Shown in pieces: positions 6,085 to 7,514 of a DNA stretch of 7,514 nt (its first letter is position 1; each line of letters opens with the position of its first letter). A program made the position numbers and the translations under genes. This DNA comes from Clostridiales bacterium (GTDB lineage Bacteria; Bacillota; Clostridia; Saccharofermentanales; UBA5734), in NCBI GenBank assembly GCA_003532195.1, contig DOFA01000194.1:1-7514 (forward strand), read 5' to 3'. The notes under the pieces are model-generated. The model was given only the letters and a program-made list of their open reading frames with translations, did no database searches and had not been told where the DNA came from.

Positions 6085-6627
6085 ATGTTCACCGCTGAAG
6101 CCATGGCTGGCTATGCATCGACAGCCATTCTGACTCTTGTTAATTTACTGGTCACCTACCTGGTGCTGAAACGGTTCTTGTTTAAGCCCATTCTTAATGT
6201 TTTGCGCAAACGTAAAGCTGAGGTGGAAAACGAACTGACACAGGCCGAATCCAAGCTGCAACAGGCGGACGGCAAACTGTCGGATGCCGTCAAGCGCCTG
6301 GAAAACTCCAACCACGAAGCGGCAGTCATTATGTCGGATGCGCGCAGCCAGGCGGACATCCAAAGCGAGGCCATTTTGGCAGACGCCAAACGCGAGGCGG
6401 CCGGCATGCTGACGCGCGCGGATTCGGAGATCAATCGGCTGAAGGTTTCCATGCTTAATGATGTGCGCGATGAAGTGGCTGATCTGTCGGTGGCCATTGC
6501 CTCCAAAGTGATCGGACAGGTGATGGATGAGCGCCGGCAGCATGAAATGGTCGAGCATTTGATGAATGAGCAGATGGAAACCCGGGAGAGCAAGGAAACC
6601 GGCGCCATAAAGCGGGGTGAGTCTTAA
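6085..6627 (+). CDS. atpF: F1Fo ATP synthase subunit b
   Basis: Peripheral-stalk subunit, anchored by one N-terminal membrane helix (about residues 12-29) followed by the conserved RFLFKPI (30-36). A long, charged, heptad-like helix follows (about 40-130) that dimerises as a coiled coil up the side of F1. The segment ADLSVAIASKVIG (131-143) and the following helix are the usual contact for the delta C-terminal domain. The 180 residues are slightly longer than the common 160-170 because of a polar tail after about 165. ATG 6085 follows GAGGG (6074-6078). Its stop codon overlaps the next start by one base (TAATG), so the stalk and the delta-alpha fusion are translationally coupled. This is not a b-delta fusion of the mycobacterial kind, since its stop codon comes before the delta-like sequence. 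Confidence 0.94.
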   Translation: MFTAEAMAGYASTAILTLVNLLVTYLVLKRFLFKPILNVLRKRKAEVENELTQAESKLQQADGKLSDAVKRLENSNHEAAVIMSDARSQADIQSEAILADAKREAAGMLTRADSEINRLKVSMLNDVRDEVADLSVAIASKVIGQVMDERRQHEMVEHLMNEQMETRESKETGAIKRGES

Positions 6628-7514
6628 TGCCCGACTCGTCTTTCCGTGTGATCCGCATTGTGGCTTCCGTAGCCCTGGATCCGGATAAAGGAAAGAATAT
6701 TGCCGCCAAGTTTGCCGAGCATTTCAATATCCGGGATTATGAAGTCCGCCTGGATACGGATCCGACCCTGATCGGCGGTGTCGTTATCTATGCCGGCGGA
6801 TTCCGTTACGATTACAGCATCAAGGGGCAGCTTGGCCGAATCATCAATAAGCTGAAAACGCATCAGTCGATTGGCGCCGAGGGCGAGACCGCCGGCGCTG
6901 GGGGCGGAGAGCTGATCAAGAGCAGCCTGGAAAGTGCCTTGAACCTTTTTGACGAGATACCGGTGGCTCCGGGCGGCCAGGACATTTTCTGGGATGCCGA
7001 ACCGCTGCCCATGACGGATGAAGAAGCTGCCAAACACACTCTGGTCGACAACCTGCGCGAATCATTGGAGTCGCTCATCACCGGTTCGGCTGTGGATGAA
7101 GTCGGCCAGGTGATCAGCGTCAGCGATGGTGTAGCCTATGTGCGCGGCATTCAGAATTGCCGCAACAGCGAGCTGATCTTGTTTACACGCCAGACTTCCG
7201 GCATCGCGATGAACCTGGAGGAGGACCGGGTCGGTATCGTTTTGCTGCAGCAGGACGATGCAATCCGCCAGGGTATGATCTGCAAACGAACCGGAACTAC
7301 AGTCAGCGTCCCTGTTGGCAAAGCCATGCTGGGCCGGGTTGTGGATCCGCTGGGCTTGCCGATCGACGGACTGGGCCCGATCATGACCCAAAACCGCCGG
7401 CCCATTGAAAGCGCGGCTCCGGGCATCATCGAACGCCAGCCGGTCAACCAGTCGCTGCACACCGGTATCACGGCGATCGATGCCATGACGCCTATCGGCC
7501 GCGGCCAGCGCGAA
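6627..7514 (+). CDS. atpA: delta C-terminal domain fused to ATP synthase alpha subunit (partial, 3' end outside window)
   Basis: The frame stays open for 296 codons to the window edge. Residues 8-77 read as the C-terminal domain of the delta (AtpH/OSCP) subunit: VASVAL (12-17), then DPTLIGGVVI (45-54) and SIKGQLGRIINKL (64-76), the family's hallmark LIGG and S(V/I)(R/K)GQL motifs. The delta N-terminal six-helix domain (about 105 residues) is missing. Residues 78-135 form a linker with AGAGGG (89-94) and acidic, partly helical sequence without recognised family. From about 138 the protein is alpha: VDEVGQVISVSDGVAYVRG (156-174, beta-barrel), LGRVVDPLGLPIDG (235-248), PGIIERQPVN (265-274) and IDAMTPIGRGQRE (284-296). 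The Walker A motif should follow just past the edge. ATG 6627 has GGGGTGAG (6614-6621) ahead and overlaps the atpF stop. An internal ATG at 7011 would give a normal-length alpha but lacks a ribosome binding site. Alpha forms the catalytic head with beta. Confidence 0.92.
   Translation, partial: MPDSSFRVIRIVASVALDPDKGKNIAAKFAEHFNIRDYEVRLDTDPTLIGGVVIYAGGFRYDYSIKGQLGRIINKLKTHQSIGAEGETAGAGGGELIKSSLESALNLFDEIPVAPGGQDIFWDAEPLPMTDEEAAKHTLVDNLRESLESLITGSAVDEVGQVISVSDGVAYVRGIQNCRNSELILFTRQTSGIAMNLEEDRVGIVLLQQDDAIRQGMICKRTGTTVSVPVGKAMLGRVVDPLGLPIDGLGPIMTQNRRPIESAAPGIIERQPVNQSLHTGITAIDAMTPIGRGQRE

Noticed and set aside
6085..6900. Mycobacterial-type b-delta fusion
   Set aside because: atpF ends with a TAA at 6625-6627 before the delta-like sequence, which is in a different frame and continues into alpha instead.
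7157..7408. Open frame of 83 codons on the + strand within the alpha region
   Set aside because: It is an out-of-frame shadow of the conserved alpha coding sequence and lacks family resemblance.

Overview
The window reads as ordinary chromosome of a moderately GC-rich bacterium, most likely Bacillota and probably a Clostridia-type lineage. The evidence is the order rpiB, upp, then the F1Fo ATP synthase operon, the AGGAGG-type ribosome binding sites, and the protein flavour. The genus cannot be named from this. All genes lie on the + strand, and no RNA gene, insertion sequence, prophage or CRISPR array was seen.

Layout. Positions 28-1260 encode a THUMP-domain, RlmL/YpsC-type RNA N2-guanine methyltransferase. 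Sixteen bases later (1277-2032) comes an RmlA-like sugar-1-phosphate nucleotidyltransferase. A 224-base intergenic region follows, with two inverted repeats and three tightly packed DnaA boxes (2207-2236) directly before proA (2257-3573, GTG start). A promoter candidate at 3627-3656 precedes rpiB (3702-4157) and upp (4190-4819). A near-consensus promoter (4843-4871) and a leader hairpin (4892-4913) introduce the ATP synthase operon: atpB (subunit a), atpE (subunit c), atpF (subunit b), and a last gene that runs off the end of the window.

The most unusual object is that last gene (6627 to the window end). Where a separate atpH (delta) and atpA (alpha) are expected, one uninterrupted frame begins inside the atpF stop codon. 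It encodes first the C-terminal domain of the delta subunit, the part that grips the b stalk. A linker of about 55-60 residues follows, and then the normal start of the alpha subunit. The delta N-terminal six-helix domain, which normally docks on alpha, is absent. The fusion seems to replace a non-covalent stator contact with a covalent one. If every alpha is made from this start, each F1 would carry three delta C-terminal domains instead of one.

How the genes work together. Subunits a, c and b form the membrane motor and peripheral stalk, and the delta-alpha fusion would join the stalk directly to the catalytic head. Key residues of subunit c suggest proton rather than sodium coupling. The upstream genes are housekeeping functions: RNA methylation, nucleotide-sugar synthesis, proline synthesis, the pentose phosphate pathway and uracil salvage. 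The DnaA boxes before proA are the second item that deserves follow-up.
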